Assembly (NCBI RefSeq): GCF_029761915.1
Contig: NZ_CP121695.1
Location: forward strand, 6,415,501 to 6,479,500
From: Bradyrhizobium sp. CB1650
GTDB lineage: Bacteria; Pseudomonadota; Alphaproteobacteria; Rhizobiales; Xanthobacteraceae
DNA: 64,000 bases
Direction: 5' to 3'
Shown: positions 7,850-16,795 of the stretch, in pieces
How the letters are laid out: each line of letters opens with the position of its first letter
How positions within the stretch are numbered: the stretch's first letter is position 1
Notes under the pieces: generated by a model
Told to the model about the DNA's origin: nothing
Seen by the model: the letters and a program-made list of their open reading frames with translations, nothing else
The model's database searches: none
Position numbers and translations under genes: made by a program

Positions 7850-9262
7850 ATGTTCGACCTCGCTGAACTGCAGGGCAACATCTTGCGCGGCTACACCAAG
7901 AAGCCGCATGTGCGCTACCTCATCATGGAAGTTGTCAATCCCATCGCGGCCCGGCGCTGGCTCGCCGCCTCCATATCCGGCCGCGACCACGGCGTTCCGC
8001 AGATCACGACAGGGAATTGGGGGGCAGCCAAGCCGGACACCTGCTTCAACATTGGCCTGACCTACGAGGGACTGCGCGCCCTCGGCACGCCGAGTTCTTC
8101 GCTTGACATGTTCCCCAACGAATTCATCGAGGGGATGACCGCCCGCGCCTTGAAGCTCGGGGACGTCGGGCCGAGCGCGCCGGAAACCTGGCCAGAGCCC
8201 TTCAATGAGCCCAAGCGGATCCACCTCATCGCGACGATCTACGCCGAAAAGATCGAGCAGCTCGACCAAGTCCAGCAGCACGCCCTCGATCGAAACGCCC
8301 TGACGCTGCTCGGCACGCGGGAGGGCCACAATTTCCGAGACGACTTCGTTCACTTCGGCTATCGCGACAACATCATGCAACCGAGGTTTGAGGGAGTTCA
8401 CGACCCGAAGCGCCATGCCGACGGACAACCCATGGCCCCGCTCGGCACCGTGTTGCTGGGACATCCGACCAACCTGGAAGGCTTGATGTGGCGCGTTCCC
8501 CAACCCGCAGCGCTGGGACACAACGGCACCTTCAACGCCTTTCGCGTGCTGAAGCAGGATGTGGCGGCCTTCGAGGAGTATCTCGATCAGGCCGCATCCG
8601 ATTTGCTCGACCACCCGCAAGTCGACGAATTGCTATCGCCTGATGCTGAAGCGAAAGTCTGCCAAGTCCTGTCAGTCGAAGGCCGTCACGGTGCCTTGCG
8701 CGAGATCGTCGCCGCCAATCTATGCGGCCGATGGCGCGATGGCACTCCGCTGGCGTTGTCGGCGGATGCACCTGATCCCAACGTCAATAAGTCGAATTTC
8801 GACTATGTTGGCGAGTCGCGCTGCCCCTACGGCGCCCATATCCGCCGGTGCAACCCGCGGGGTGGGCAGATCGTGCAACGCGTAGCGAACAACAGCCGGC
8901 GCCTCGTTCGGCGTGGCATGCCCTATGGCCCGGCCTATGATCCGGCAAAGCGTGATCGGGACAAGCCCGAGCCGGAACGGGGCCTGCTCGGCAACTTCAT
9001 AGGGGCCAGCCTCGGCGCCCAGTTCGAGGCCATGTCCTGCGACTGGCTGAACCTTGGCCTGCAGGACCCGCGCATCACCGGCTCCAACGATCCGATCCTT
9101 GGCGCCAACGATCCCGAGACGAGCTGGTTCGACTTGCCGCTGAAATCCGGCCGCACGATCCGGCTGCGGGGATTGCCGCGAGTTGTCTGGACGCGGGGCG
9201 GCGCCTATACGTTCCTGCCGAGCCTCTCGGCGATCCGCTTTTTGGGATCGCTGACAACGTGA
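7850..9262 (+). CDS. DyP-type heme peroxidase
   Basis: A 470-residue dye-decolorizing peroxidase. The distal loop GYRDNIMQP carries the catalytic aspartate D173 but has N174 where the family GxxDG motif has glycine. The proximal heme ligand is H330 (CPYGAHIRR) and the distal arginine is R355 (RRGMPYG). The length matches the long bacterial and fungal class rather than the 300-residue forms. GTG at 7841, overlapping the previous stop, is an alternative start. No Tat signal is visible, so it is probably cytoplasmic or packaged. It closes the mini-catalase cassette. Confidence 0.85.
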   Translation: MFDLAELQGNILRGYTKKPHVRYLIMEVVNPIAARRWLAASISGRDHGVPQITTGNWGAAKPDTCFNIGLTYEGLRALGTPSSSLDMFPNEFIEGMTARALKLGDVGPSAPETWPEPFNEPKRIHLIATIYAEKIEQLDQVQQHALDRNALTLLGTREGHNFRDDFVHFGYRDNIMQPRFEGVHDPKRHADGQPMAPLGTVLLGHPTNLEGLMWRVPQPAALGHNGTFNAFRVLKQDVAAFEEYLDQAASDLLDHPQVDELLSPDAEAKVCQVLSVEGRHGALREIVAANLCGRWRDGTPLALSADAPDPNVNKSNFDYVGESRCPYGAHIRRCNPRGGQIVQRVANNSRRLVRRGMPYGPAYDPAKRDRDKPEPERGLLGNFIGASLGAQFEAMSCDWLNLGLQDPRITGSNDPILGANDPETSWFDLPLKSGRTIRLRGLPRVVWTRGGAYTFLPSLSAIRFLGSLTT

Positions 9263-9330
9263 GTCGAAACGTCTGTTCACTCCCGAGAAGCGGGCATATC
9301 TGGTCTGCCTTGATTCACTACGTGGACTCA

Positions 9331-9399
9331 TTAGCGCGTAGCCAGCCATAACCGGATGGATGCAAGCTGGACGAAGGCTTGAATCACAGGCGTCCGGCC
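9331..9399 (-). mobile_element. Possible IS5-type transposase C-terminus, remnant
   Basis: The minus-strand frame ends GRTPVIQAFVQLASIRLWLA plus two residues and a stop, which resembles the closing AFLRLASIRLML segment of IS5-group transposases. Only about 20 codons remain and no terminal repeats were found. It lies in the gap 9263-9591, which holds no gene; around 9437-9460 there is also a short stretch (TTTGGGACGAAGCGGACAA) like the degenerate repeat at 10547-10635. Short similarity only. Confidence 0.35.
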
Positions 9400-9591
9400 A
9401 AACACAATGCGCCTGGCTTGATCCCGGCACCGCTGCTTTTGGGACGAAGCGGACAACAGCCAACCGGCAATCGCGGCTGAATCGGTCGAGAATGACCCAT
9501 CGGGAACCTCACGCCGCCCTCAAGGCTTCAAAAGCCAAAGTGGTGGCAATACTGCCAATTGATCGGATCATGCAGCCGATTTGGACGTTCG

Positions 9592-10026
9592 TCACATCGT
9601 TATGGTGACCTTGGCCAGATTGACTGACAGGCCCACCCCCATCTTGGGACCGCGAAGCGCCAGGGTCACCCCTTTCGCGTTGCGCAAGCGCGCGACGCCT
9701 GCCCCTCCGACGATGGCCCCGCCGACCCCAACCGCGATATAGTTGCCAGCGAGGTCCTCGGGACGACGTAGATTCCGGACCTCCCCATCCAGCTCACTGA
9801 CGGCCTGCGTCAGGGTCGCACCAAAGCTCGCACCTGAAACCTGGAACGAATAGGTTTTCCCTTCGAAGGTCAGCGTGCCCGTACCGTTTCCAACGCCAAC
9901 GACAACGGCCGCTGTCCCTAAGAGAATGCGCACGGTACCGGTGCCCGCGTGCGCCGGGCTGCTCAAGGTCACGCAGGCCGCAAGCACCCACAACATGAGC
10001 GCAACCGAATTGCGAAGAGGACGCAT
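9592..10026 (-). CDS. Small exported protein of unknown function
   Basis: A 144-residue protein that I cannot name. The first 27 residues form a clear Sec signal peptide (basic start, hydrophobic LMLWVLAACVTLSSPAHA, cleavage after AHA). The mature part is rich in glycine and small residues, with a predicted beta structure and a closing pattern of LRNAKGVTLALRG and VNLAKVTI seen in several short alphaproteobacterial periplasmic proteins. It is divergent from the potassium channel gene, and the FixK-type box at 10086-10099 lies in their shared 157-bp gap. Low-oxygen control of both is possible. Confidence 0.65.
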   Translation of the reverse strand: MRPLRNSVALMLWVLAACVTLSSPAHAGTGTVRILLGTAAVVVGVGNGTGTLTFEGKTYSFQVSGASFGATLTQAVSELDGEVRNLRRPEDLAGNYIAVGVGGAIVGGAGVARLRNAKGVTLALRGPKMGVGLSVNLAKVTITM

Positions 10027-10085
10027 AACTCCCGCCCCTTTTTTGATGACGCCGCCAAAGTGCGAACGAATTGCGCGGGCGTATG

Positions 10086-10099
10086 TTGAGATAGATCAA
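10086..10099. promoter_or_regulatory. FixK/FNR-type binding site
   Basis: TTGAGATAGATCAA fits the TTGA-N6-TCAA consensus exactly. It lies 85 bp ahead of the potassium channel start at 10184 and 60 bp ahead of the divergent exported-protein gene, within reach of either promoter. Confidence 0.6.
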
Positions 10100-10183
10100 A
10101 GAAGCACGACGAGTTTCTATGGACGCTTCGGGCCTCATCGGACCTGCACCGATGCGCGTGAGCAGGCGTGTTGGGAGCGAGAC

Positions 10184-10507
10184 ATGGCAACCAATGCGGA
10201 GCTGAGACGGCGCTTCTTCCGGCATTTTTGGAAGCACTTCCGCGTCGTTTGGCCAATCATGTCGGGGCTGGTTGTGCTCCAGATGACGCTTGGCGCAGTG
10301 ATCGGATTTCTCGAACGTTGGTCAGTGAGCGAGATGATCTATTTCACGTTCGTCACCGCACTCACCATCGGTTATGGGGATCTGGCCCCGAAGCGCGTTA
10401 GCTCGCGGATGATTGCTTTGGCAATCGGCTTCTCCGGGATACTGCTGACGGGCCTTGTCGCTGCGCTCGGCGTGCGCTCGCTCCAAGACACGGCTAGCGA
10501 CGAATAA
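10184..10507 (+). CDS. Two-helix potassium channel, pore domain only
   Basis: A 107-residue inner-membrane protein with a cytoplasmic basic head, two hydrophobic helices (about 23-42 and 75-96) and between them a pore helix with the potassium selectivity filter TIGYGD (61-66). This is the minimal KcsA-like plan. There is no voltage sensor and no RCK/NAD-binding domain, so any gating must come from the short tails. GGGAG at 10173-10177 supports the start. The upstream FixK-type box suggests expression under low oxygen. A longer in-frame opening upstream has no ribosome binding site and was not used. Confidence 0.85.
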   Translation: MATNAELRRRFFRHFWKHFRVVWPIMSGLVVLQMTLGAVIGFLERWSVSEMIYFTFVTALTIGYGDLAPKRVSSRMIALAIGFSGILLTGLVAALGVRSLQDTASDE

Positions 10508-10546
10508 CGTCTTGAATTGAAGCAGATATCGAATGCGGCTGATCTC

Positions 10547-10635
10547 CGAGCAATGTCGGCTGTTGGCCCATCGCGTCATTTCGGGCGACGCAGCAGTTCG
10601 GTCTCTTTTAGATCGAAGCGGACATTCTGCGAACG
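10547..10635 (+). repeat. Degenerate interspersed repeat (ATGTCGGCT...GAAGCGGACATT type)
   Basis: The stretch begins ATGTCGGCTGTTGGCCCATC and ends near GATCGAAGCGGACATTC. Elements with this head and tail recur in noncoding DNA of Bradyrhizobium and Rhodopseudomonas, where they give spurious short reading frames. A shorter relative of the tail is at 9437-9460. Identification is from memory of such elements, not from a search. Confidence 0.45.
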
Positions 10636-10664
10636 CTGCAGAAGCGCGTTTGTGAGTACGCGCC

Positions 10665-13600
10665 CTAGTTCAGCACTCTTACCAGGTCATCAGCCTCGCG
10701 CAGATCGCGGGACGTTTCCGCGGATGCGAATTTCGCTCGCGTCGATATCAGCAGGTCCCGCGCTTCGGCGCGTCCGGATGCGCTCTCGCCGGCGCCGACC
10801 AAGCGAGCGATGCTGATCGCCGTGCGCAATTCCCAACCGACCGCCCCGAGCTTCCTGGCAGAGGCAAGCGAGCGCTTGAACAAGCGCATTGCAGCCCGAT
10901 CGTCCCGCAACGATTCGCGACACAGCAGCGAGCCGTGGATCCGATAAATCTCGGGAGCAGCCCAGCGCTCGCCGGTTCGCTTCACCAGAGACTCAGCCGA
11001 AGCAGCGAAGCTTCGAGCCCTTTCGATCTGCCCGATCCGCCCGAATTCCGTGGCGAGCAGAATTCGATAGAGCGGCATCTGAATGCACCGGTTCTCGGCG
11101 GGCAGCTTATCGAGCAAGCCGCATAATTGTTCGAGCACTTCCGGCGCGGGGCCTCGTGCCGCCAAGGCAGCGGTCGCCCACAATGGGCCGATGACCCGGT
11201 ACATCGGATAGCCATACTCCTCTGCGACCTTCAGACCACGCTTTACGCTGGCAAGGTTAGCCGCGAGATCGCCCTCATACCAATGATCGGCGACGCCGAG
11301 AATGGAGACAAAAGCCAGCATGAACGGATGCCCGACCTCGTTCGCGAGCTGCCGCGCCGTCACGCAGCATTCTCTGGCCCGGCCCGGCCGGCCCAACAAC
11401 CATTCGATGTGTCCGGAATAGACGAGCGATACGATCAACGGATCATGCTGATAGATCTGGACCAGCTTGCCGTGCTCACGCGGATTGTAGCGGGCGCTGA
11501 CCAGAGCCGCGAGCTCGCTTGCCTGCTCCAGACGACCGAGAAAGAAATTGGCGATGACGGCGGCGGTGTAGGCCATGAGGGCAGCCTCGTCGTCGCGCCA
11601 CTCTTCTGCCCGCCGGACGAAATCCTGCGCGTGTTCGAGGCCCTTGGTAAGCTCGCAGTTGACCAGCTTGGCTATGGTACTTCCCCACAGGACCGTCGCC
11701 TTCTCGCGAATGGTGCCATGGCTCGCGCAGAGCTTGAGTGCACGACTGTAGGGGCCATAGACGTTCGGATCGGACCAGCCCGCGTTGGCCGTGTACGCCA
11801 TCGCCAAATTGGATTGCAGTGCGATTTCAGCCTCGAAGCGCCGCGGAGATGCCGGCATCTTGGGTATCAGCGAGAGGCCTTCGCGAAGATGAGCCACGGC
11901 TTCCTTGGTGGCAGAGCTGCGGAGCGCGGACTTGCCCGCCTGAAGCCAGGCCTCGATCGCTTCCGGAATGTTGCCTGCACGCGCATAGTGATAGCCTAGC
12001 ACCGCCGGCTGGCTGCTTTCTCCAATGGCGGCTTCCTGGAGCAGCCACGATGCGACGCGCGCATGGAGCTCACGCCTTTCCTCCTTGAGCAACGAGGAGT
12101 AGGCGACTTCCTGTATCATCGCGTGCTTGAACGTGAAGACCGCGCCTTGAGACTCCTCGCTGCGATATACAATCCCGGCTCTCTCGAGCGCCTGCAACGC
12201 GTCTTTCAGCGTTTCACCTCTACCTGGAAGCACGCTGAAAATACCTTCATAGTTGAAGCGCCTTCCGAAAACGGAGGCGATCTGGGCGACGCGCTTGGCA
12301 GGACCGAGACGATCAAGGCGCTCCATCAGTGAATCGTGAATACTTGCCGGCACCAGAGGTTCCGGCAACTTGCTGCTCGGCGCAGAGCTCTCGGCGTCCA
12401 GCGGGACCGCACCGGAATCGACCACGGCCCGCGTAAACTCCTCGACGAAGAGCGGCACGCCGTCGGTTCTTTCCACGATCTGGCTGGTAATCCGGCGCGG
12501 TACGATGTCGCTGCCCGCGACGGCTGCGACCATCTGCTCGCATTCATGCGCCGCCAGCTTTTGCAGAGCAATCCGTCGAACCGCCGGGCCTGACAACCAG
12601 TCGGCCCTGTAATCATCGCGATGCGTGATCAGGACCATAATCCGCTCGCCCGGACAGTGAGCAACCACGCGTACCAGCAGTTCGACGGTGGTCGGGTCCA
12701 TCCACTGGACGTCCTCGACGATTCCGAGGATCGGCCGTTTGCGCGAGGCGGCGAGAAGGGCATCGACGAACACCTGAAGGGCACGCTCGCGTTCCGAGGG
12801 CGATCCGAGATCCGCGGGCTCGTATCCCGGGCATGCAGGTATCGAGAGCACCGCTCCATAGTAACGAAGCGCCTGCTCGACATCGGTGACGGCTCTCGCC
12901 AGAAGCGACCGTAATTTTGCCAATGCGATTTCCGCGTCGTCGATCTCCTGGATGCCGGTCGCGCGCCTGAGCCGCTCGATTTCCGGGGCAAGCGGCGTGT
13001 TGACGTGGAACGGCGAACCTTGCAGCGACAGAACATCACGTGGAGACGCATCAAGGGAGCTGCGAAACTGTCGGATCAAGCGGGACTTGCCGATGCCGGG
13101 TTCACCGGAAATGACGCCAACCTGCCCCGAGCCGGCGAGACTCTGCTGCCACATCTCGGCAAGCAATGCGCTTTCGCTGGTTCGGTTTATCATCGGGGCA
13201 AGAGGCGACCTCCGCGCGCGGTCGAACCTGCTTTCGCTGGACGCAAGCGCATCTGCGCGCCAGGCCTCGACCGGCTCCTCCACGCCCTTGAGAGATCGCC
13301 GGCCAAGCGGCGCATAGCTGAACGTTCCGCGGGTCAGCTCGTAAGTGCTCGCACCGACCACGACACCGTTCTCACTGGCGAGTCCTTGCAGGCGGGCCGC
13401 GATATGCGCCGAGCTGCCGAACACTTCCCGTCGATCGGGGGGCTCGCCGGGTACGCTGCCGACGACGACCACGCCGGTGTTGACCCCGATACGTACGGCC
13501 AGGCGAACGAAGCCACCGTCCGACAGCAGGAACTTGTGTTCCTTGATCGCCGCGGCAATCGCCAGAGAGGCGCGGACCGCGCGTTCAGGATCGTTTTCAT

Positions 13601-13886
13601 GGGCTTGCGGGACGCCAAAATATGCGAGCAACCCGTCACCAATCATTCTGGCGATATGACCGCCGTAGTGTCGAATCTGCTCGTCGCAGATATCGCGGTA
13701 AGTACTGATAACCGCGAAAAACTCCTCGGGATCGATCCGCTCACTCAGTGGTGTCGAGCCAACGATGTCGATGAATACGACGGTGAGTTGCCGGCGTTCG
13801 GCATGCAGAGCTTCATTCTCGAGATTCGGCGGCGCTTGCGTCCGCTGAAGTCCGCCCGAACGACCGGGCTTCGGCTGGCTGCTCAT
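10665..13886 (-). CDS. Class III nucleotide cyclase domain fused to AAA ATPase and TPR repeats
   Basis: A 1073-residue soluble signalling protein. Residues 30-210 are a class III adenylate/guanylate cyclase homology domain with both metal aspartates (D40 in FIDIVGST, D84 in GDGLLAYF). Residues 235-480 are a STAND-like ATPase with Walker A GEPGIGKS (261-268) and a Walker B-like segment IVEDVQWMD. The rest is helical TPR-like repeats. The usual substrate-binding lysine three residues before the GD pair appears as R80, and the late asparagine site reads SSAHIAARLQ, so cyclase activity may be altered. The protein could act as a nucleotide-dependent sensor. It stands alone, with decayed genes upstream. 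Confidence 0.88.
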   Translation of the reverse strand: MSSQPKPGRSGGLQRTQAPPNLENEALHAERRQLTVVFIDIVGSTPLSERIDPEEFFAVISTYRDICDEQIRHYGGHIARMIGDGLLAYFGVPQAHENDPERAVRASLAIAAAIKEHKFLLSDGGFVRLAVRIGVNTGVVVVGSVPGEPPDRREVFGSSAHIAARLQGLASENGVVVGASTYELTRGTFSYAPLGRRSLKGVEEPVEAWRADALASSESRFDRARRSPLAPMINRTSESALLAEMWQQSLAGSGQVGVISGEPGIGKSRLIRQFRSSLDASPRDVLSLQGSPFHVNTPLAPEIERLRRATGIQEIDDAEIALAKLRSLLARAVTDVEQALRYYGAVLSIPACPGYEPADLGSPSERERALQVFVDALLAASRKRPILGIVEDVQWMDPTTVELLVRVVAHCPGERIMVLITHRDDYRADWLSGPAVRRIALQKLAAHECEQMVAAVAGSDIVPRRITSQIVERTDGVPLFVEEFTRAVVDSGAVPLDAESSAPSSKLPEPLVPASIHDSLMERLDRLGPAKRVAQIASVFGRRFNYEGIFSVLPGRGETLKDALQALERAGIVYRSEESQGAVFTFKHAMIQEVAYSSLLKEERRELHARVASWLLQEAAIGESSQPAVLGYHYARAGNIPEAIEAWLQAGKSALRSSATKEAVAHLREGLSLIPKMPASPRRFEAEIALQSNLAMAYTANAGWSDPNVYGPYSRALKLCASHGTIREKATVLWGSTIAKLVNCELTKGLEHAQDFVRRAEEWRDDEAALMAYTAAVIANFFLGRLEQASELAALVSARYNPREHGKLVQIYQHDPLIVSLVYSGHIEWLLGRPGRARECCVTARQLANEVGHPFMLAFVSILGVADHWYEGDLAANLASVKRGLKVAEEYGYPMYRVIGPLWATAALAARGPAPEVLEQLCGLLDKLPAENRCIQMPLYRILLATEFGRIGQIERARSFAASAESLVKRTGERWAAPEIYRIHGSLLCRESLRDDRAAMRLFKRSLASARKLGAVGWELRTAISIARLVGAGESASGRAEARDLLISTRAKFASAETSRDLREADDLVRVLN

Positions 13887-14031
13887 GACCCACTGTGTCC
13901 AATTTCAGCCGTTCTTGCCGCAAGGCAAGATAGACGGCGAGCCGCATCGGGTTGACGCTGCCGAGCGGCCTCTGCCCGGGCAGACAGTTCCAGGGATTGA
14001 ACACCATGCGCTGGCAGTCGTACAGCGCATT
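13885..14031 (-). pseudogene. Remnant of a catalase-like gene (C-terminal end)
   Basis: A minus-strand frame contains RMVFNPWNCLPGQRPLGSVN followed by MRLAVYLALRQER, which matches the C-terminal block of catalase-family proteins (FNPWxxLPxHRPLGxINRxR). The rest of the protein is not visible in this or neighbouring frames, and the frame runs across the start of the cyclase gene. It is a decayed end of a catalase-like gene. Confidence 0.6.
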
Positions 14032-14210
14032 CTGCGTCCGGGGGCACCATCCGCCGAATAGATCCAAAATCTGCCAACGGTGGACGGCCAATTTGGGCAA
14101 ATCGACCTCGGAGATGGCCAAGAGCGGTCCTCGCCGGAAGGCGTTTGGCAGATCAGCTAAGGTCCCAGACGCGGACATTGACTGATAGCGCGCACTTGGC
14201 CGTTGGAAGC

Positions 14211-14626
14211 TTATCTGTCGCGCTTTGCGGTATCCAAGATCTTCATTTGCTTTTGTAAGAATTCCTTGGACCACGCCCGCATGTTAGCCCCTTCAACTGC
14301 TGCTAACATAACCCCGCGCTGAGGATCGTCTCGAAGCTCTCCGAGAACGATACCTTGCCCGATGCCAACGCGGGTGCAGCCTCCGATGTAAACAAATATC
14401 TTCAACATCTTGGTATCGATTGATCCTTAATCACTCGATCAACCCGCGCGCTCATTACCACCATCTGATTGCCAGCGGCGTCGCCCACTTGCGTCTCGTC
14501 ATAGATCGTCGCTTCGATGATGACCGGTGCGTCGATGTCGGCCGGGACATGCTCGAATAAGATGCCTCGTCCTGTGCTCGGGCTACATGCCACTGCGCCA
14601 GTGCAAGCAATACAACAAATGGCCAA
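14211..14626 (-). pseudogene. Frameshifted small lipoprotein-like gene
   Basis: Two adjoining minus-strand frames appear to be one broken gene. The first (from TTG at 14626) has a hydrophobic head ending in a possible lipobox (GAVAC) and runs to VDRVIKD; it then meets a stop at about 14402. The second continues in another frame as IDTKMLKIFVYIGGCTRVGIG to 14211. Joining them at about 14415 needs a change of one or two bases and gives a protein of about 137 residues. No family was recognised. It directly follows the serine hydrolase gene. A sequencing error is possible, but the neighbouring decay makes a pseudogene likely. Confidence 0.5.
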
Positions 14627-14644
14627 ACAAAGGCCTCGTCCCGG

Positions 14645-16591
14645 TCACTTGATCCGCCGGCCTGTGATCTGCCATGGCCCGGGATTGAGCACCAGGCCTG
14701 TCGCCTTACCGACCTCACCGTGCAAGAACGCAAGGCGCGTATGGTCGCCGCCATCGACAAAAAACTCATCGCTCGACATGGGAACGACCGCGACCGGCGT
14801 GCCCTTCTCAAAATCGAGGATCGGCAGCGCTCCACTGGCCTCGACCTGGAGCTTGCCATTCTTGGCGGTAACCTGGAGATCGACTCCTGGCGATCGGATC
14901 GAGGCACGAACGACCGCCAACTCGAACGGCTCGTTCCGTCCCTTGCGCACGATCCTGAGGCGGATCGCGGAATTGACGGGTCCGCGCATCTTGTCGAGCA
15001 CCTGATTGAGAGGCTTGCCTTGCATCGCCTCGCCGTCCAGATGCGTGATGATGTCATTGGCCACGACGCCAGCCTTGGCGGCAGGCGCGTCCTGGATCGG
15101 AGACACCACCTTGACGGAGCCACCCTGCATCATGATCTCGACGCCGACGCCACCGAATTCGTGGGACTCTTGCTTGTCGCGCGCGTTAGACGATGCGAAC
15201 CTGTATGTTCCGGCGTAGGCGGCAAGCGCATCCGCGTCGATTTGCAAAGGGCTCGCGGCTGCGTCCGGGGCGCCCTGATCGGGAACGCGGAAGGCTCCGT
15301 AGATGAGATCGCGAAGCGTGCGCTGGAAAGGACCGCTCCCGCCAAGCGCATGGATCATCTGCACGGCAATCAGGTGCTCTGCCGGGTCAATCCAGAAATA
15401 GGTACCTGATGCGCCCATCCAGCTAAAGCTGCCAACCGATCCTGGCACCACGCTCGACGCGGCATCGCTGCGCACGGCAAGGCCGAGACCCCAGGTCGAG
15501 CCAGCCCGGGGGCCAACGAAACCACCGGCAAAGCCGGCGAAGCGGACGTCAGGTGGAAGCGCGTTCGTTGTCATTCGCCTGACAGTTGCGGGCGAGAGGA
15601 TGCGGACACCGTCGAGCTCGCCGCCGTTGAGCAGCATCTGACAGAAGCGCAAATAGTCAGCGGCCGTCGACGCCAGTCCACCACCACCCGAAAATAGTTT
15701 GGTCGGCTTGGTGACATCCGCCAACACGCTGTCCGGCGGACCGCCCCAGCCATTGGCGGGCGGATCGACGAGGCGGGACAGCTTGGCTTCAGGCACGTAA
15801 AAGCCGGTGTCGACCATGCCCAGCGGATTGAATAAACGTGCCTCGATGAATTGGTCGAACGGTTGACCGGAAGCAACCTCTATAACCCGCGTGAGTATAT
15901 CGACAGAGAGACCGTAGTCCCAGACCTCGCCCGGTTGATGAGCAAGCGGAAGCTTGGCGAGTTCGGAGACGAAGTCGGCAAGGGTTCTGTCCCGGCGCCA
16001 AACGCCAGCATTGCCATAGAGGCTTTTGTTGTAGAGATGCTCCACCTTTGTGCCACCGACGCCATAGACCAATCCGGCGGTGTGGCGCATCAGATCCTCA
16101 ACCGTCATCGGATGCTTCTGCGGCTCGTATGCGATATCGGTCTTGCCGGTCACCGGGTCCTTCATCTCGACGGCGACCATCATGTCCTTGAGCTCGGGAA
16201 GATACCGATGGACCGGAGCCGCGAGATCGAGCTTTCCCTCCTCGGCCAACATCATGGCGGCCACGCTGGTGACCGGCTTGGTCATCGAGGCAATCCAGAA
16301 GATCGCATCGCCCTGCAGCGGGCTGGTCTTTGCCTGATCGCGAAAGCCGACCGCTCGCAGATATGCCACCCTGCCGTTACGCGCGATGGCCGTGACGGCG
16401 CCCGAGAAGGCTCCAGCATCGACCTGCCTCTGCTGCCAGGCGGCGATCCGCGCCAGCCGCGACGACGAGAAGCCGAGCGATTCAGGGTCGCTCACCGGCG
16501 CGACGTCGTACGCGCGGGCACCGGTGGCCAGGCAGAGAGTCACTAGCCAGGGGATCGACAATGCGGCGAGACGGCGATGCAGGCGCTTCAT
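14645..16591 (-). CDS. Exported serine hydrolase (beta-lactamase fold) fused to a PDZ domain
   Basis: A 648-residue protein with a Sec signal peptide (1-27, ending ATGARA). Residues 35-450 are a class C beta-lactamase/penicillin-binding-type hydrolase with the nucleophile motif SMTK (S102, K105), tyrosine Y226 in WDYGLSVDIL and a late WMGASGTYFWID segment corresponding to the third motif. Residues about 515-600 form a PDZ domain (SPIQDAPAAKAGVVANDIIT). PDZ domains are common on S41 and Deg proteases but unusual on this fold. The start was set at M29 of the long open frame because the signal peptide begins there. Likely a periplasmic esterase or peptidase; true beta-lactamase activity is doubtful. 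Confidence 0.82.
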   Translation of the reverse strand: MKRLHRRLAALSIPWLVTLCLATGARAYDVAPVSDPESLGFSSSRLARIAAWQQRQVDAGAFSGAVTAIARNGRVAYLRAVGFRDQAKTSPLQGDAIFWIASMTKPVTSVAAMMLAEEGKLDLAAPVHRYLPELKDMMVAVEMKDPVTGKTDIAYEPQKHPMTVEDLMRHTAGLVYGVGGTKVEHLYNKSLYGNAGVWRRDRTLADFVSELAKLPLAHQPGEVWDYGLSVDILTRVIEVASGQPFDQFIEARLFNPLGMVDTGFYVPEAKLSRLVDPPANGWGGPPDSVLADVTKPTKLFSGGGGLASTAADYLRFCQMLLNGGELDGVRILSPATVRRMTTNALPPDVRFAGFAGGFVGPRAGSTWGLGLAVRSDAASSVVPGSVGSFSWMGASGTYFWIDPAEHLIAVQMIHALGGSGPFQRTLRDLIYGAFRVPDQGAPDAAASPLQIDADALAAYAGTYRFASSNARDKQESHEFGGVGVEIMMQGGSVKVVSPIQDAPAAKAGVVANDIITHLDGEAMQGKPLNQVLDKMRGPVNSAIRLRIVRKGRNEPFELAVVRASIRSPGVDLQVTAKNGKLQVEASGALPILDFEKGTPVAVVPMSSDEFFVDGGDHTRLAFLHGEVGKATGLVLNPGPWQITGRRIK

Positions 16592-16795
16592 CCGGACGTC
16601 ACTTCCAGCTTGGCGAGAGCGATGGGCGCAAAGGTCTACGTCGTCGTGCCGTTCGGAAAGCAGATACAGTTGCACGATATGCTACAGACCGTAACATTTG
16701 AAAGGTGAAAAGTCAATCATCAAACTTCTGGTTGCGGCCTCCCGACCTCCAGGGATGTCCGCTATTCGCGCAGAAGCTGACGCTCAGGCGTGCGC

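Noticed and set aside
9556..9569. TTGATCGGATCATG as a third FixK-type site
   Set aside because: The half-sites do not have the required spacing or the TCAA right half.
14645..16591. Annotation of the serine hydrolase as an antibiotic-resistance beta-lactamase
   Set aside because: The second motif is YGL and not YxN, and the PDZ fusion and the family look point to an esterase/peptidase rather than a class C resistance enzyme.
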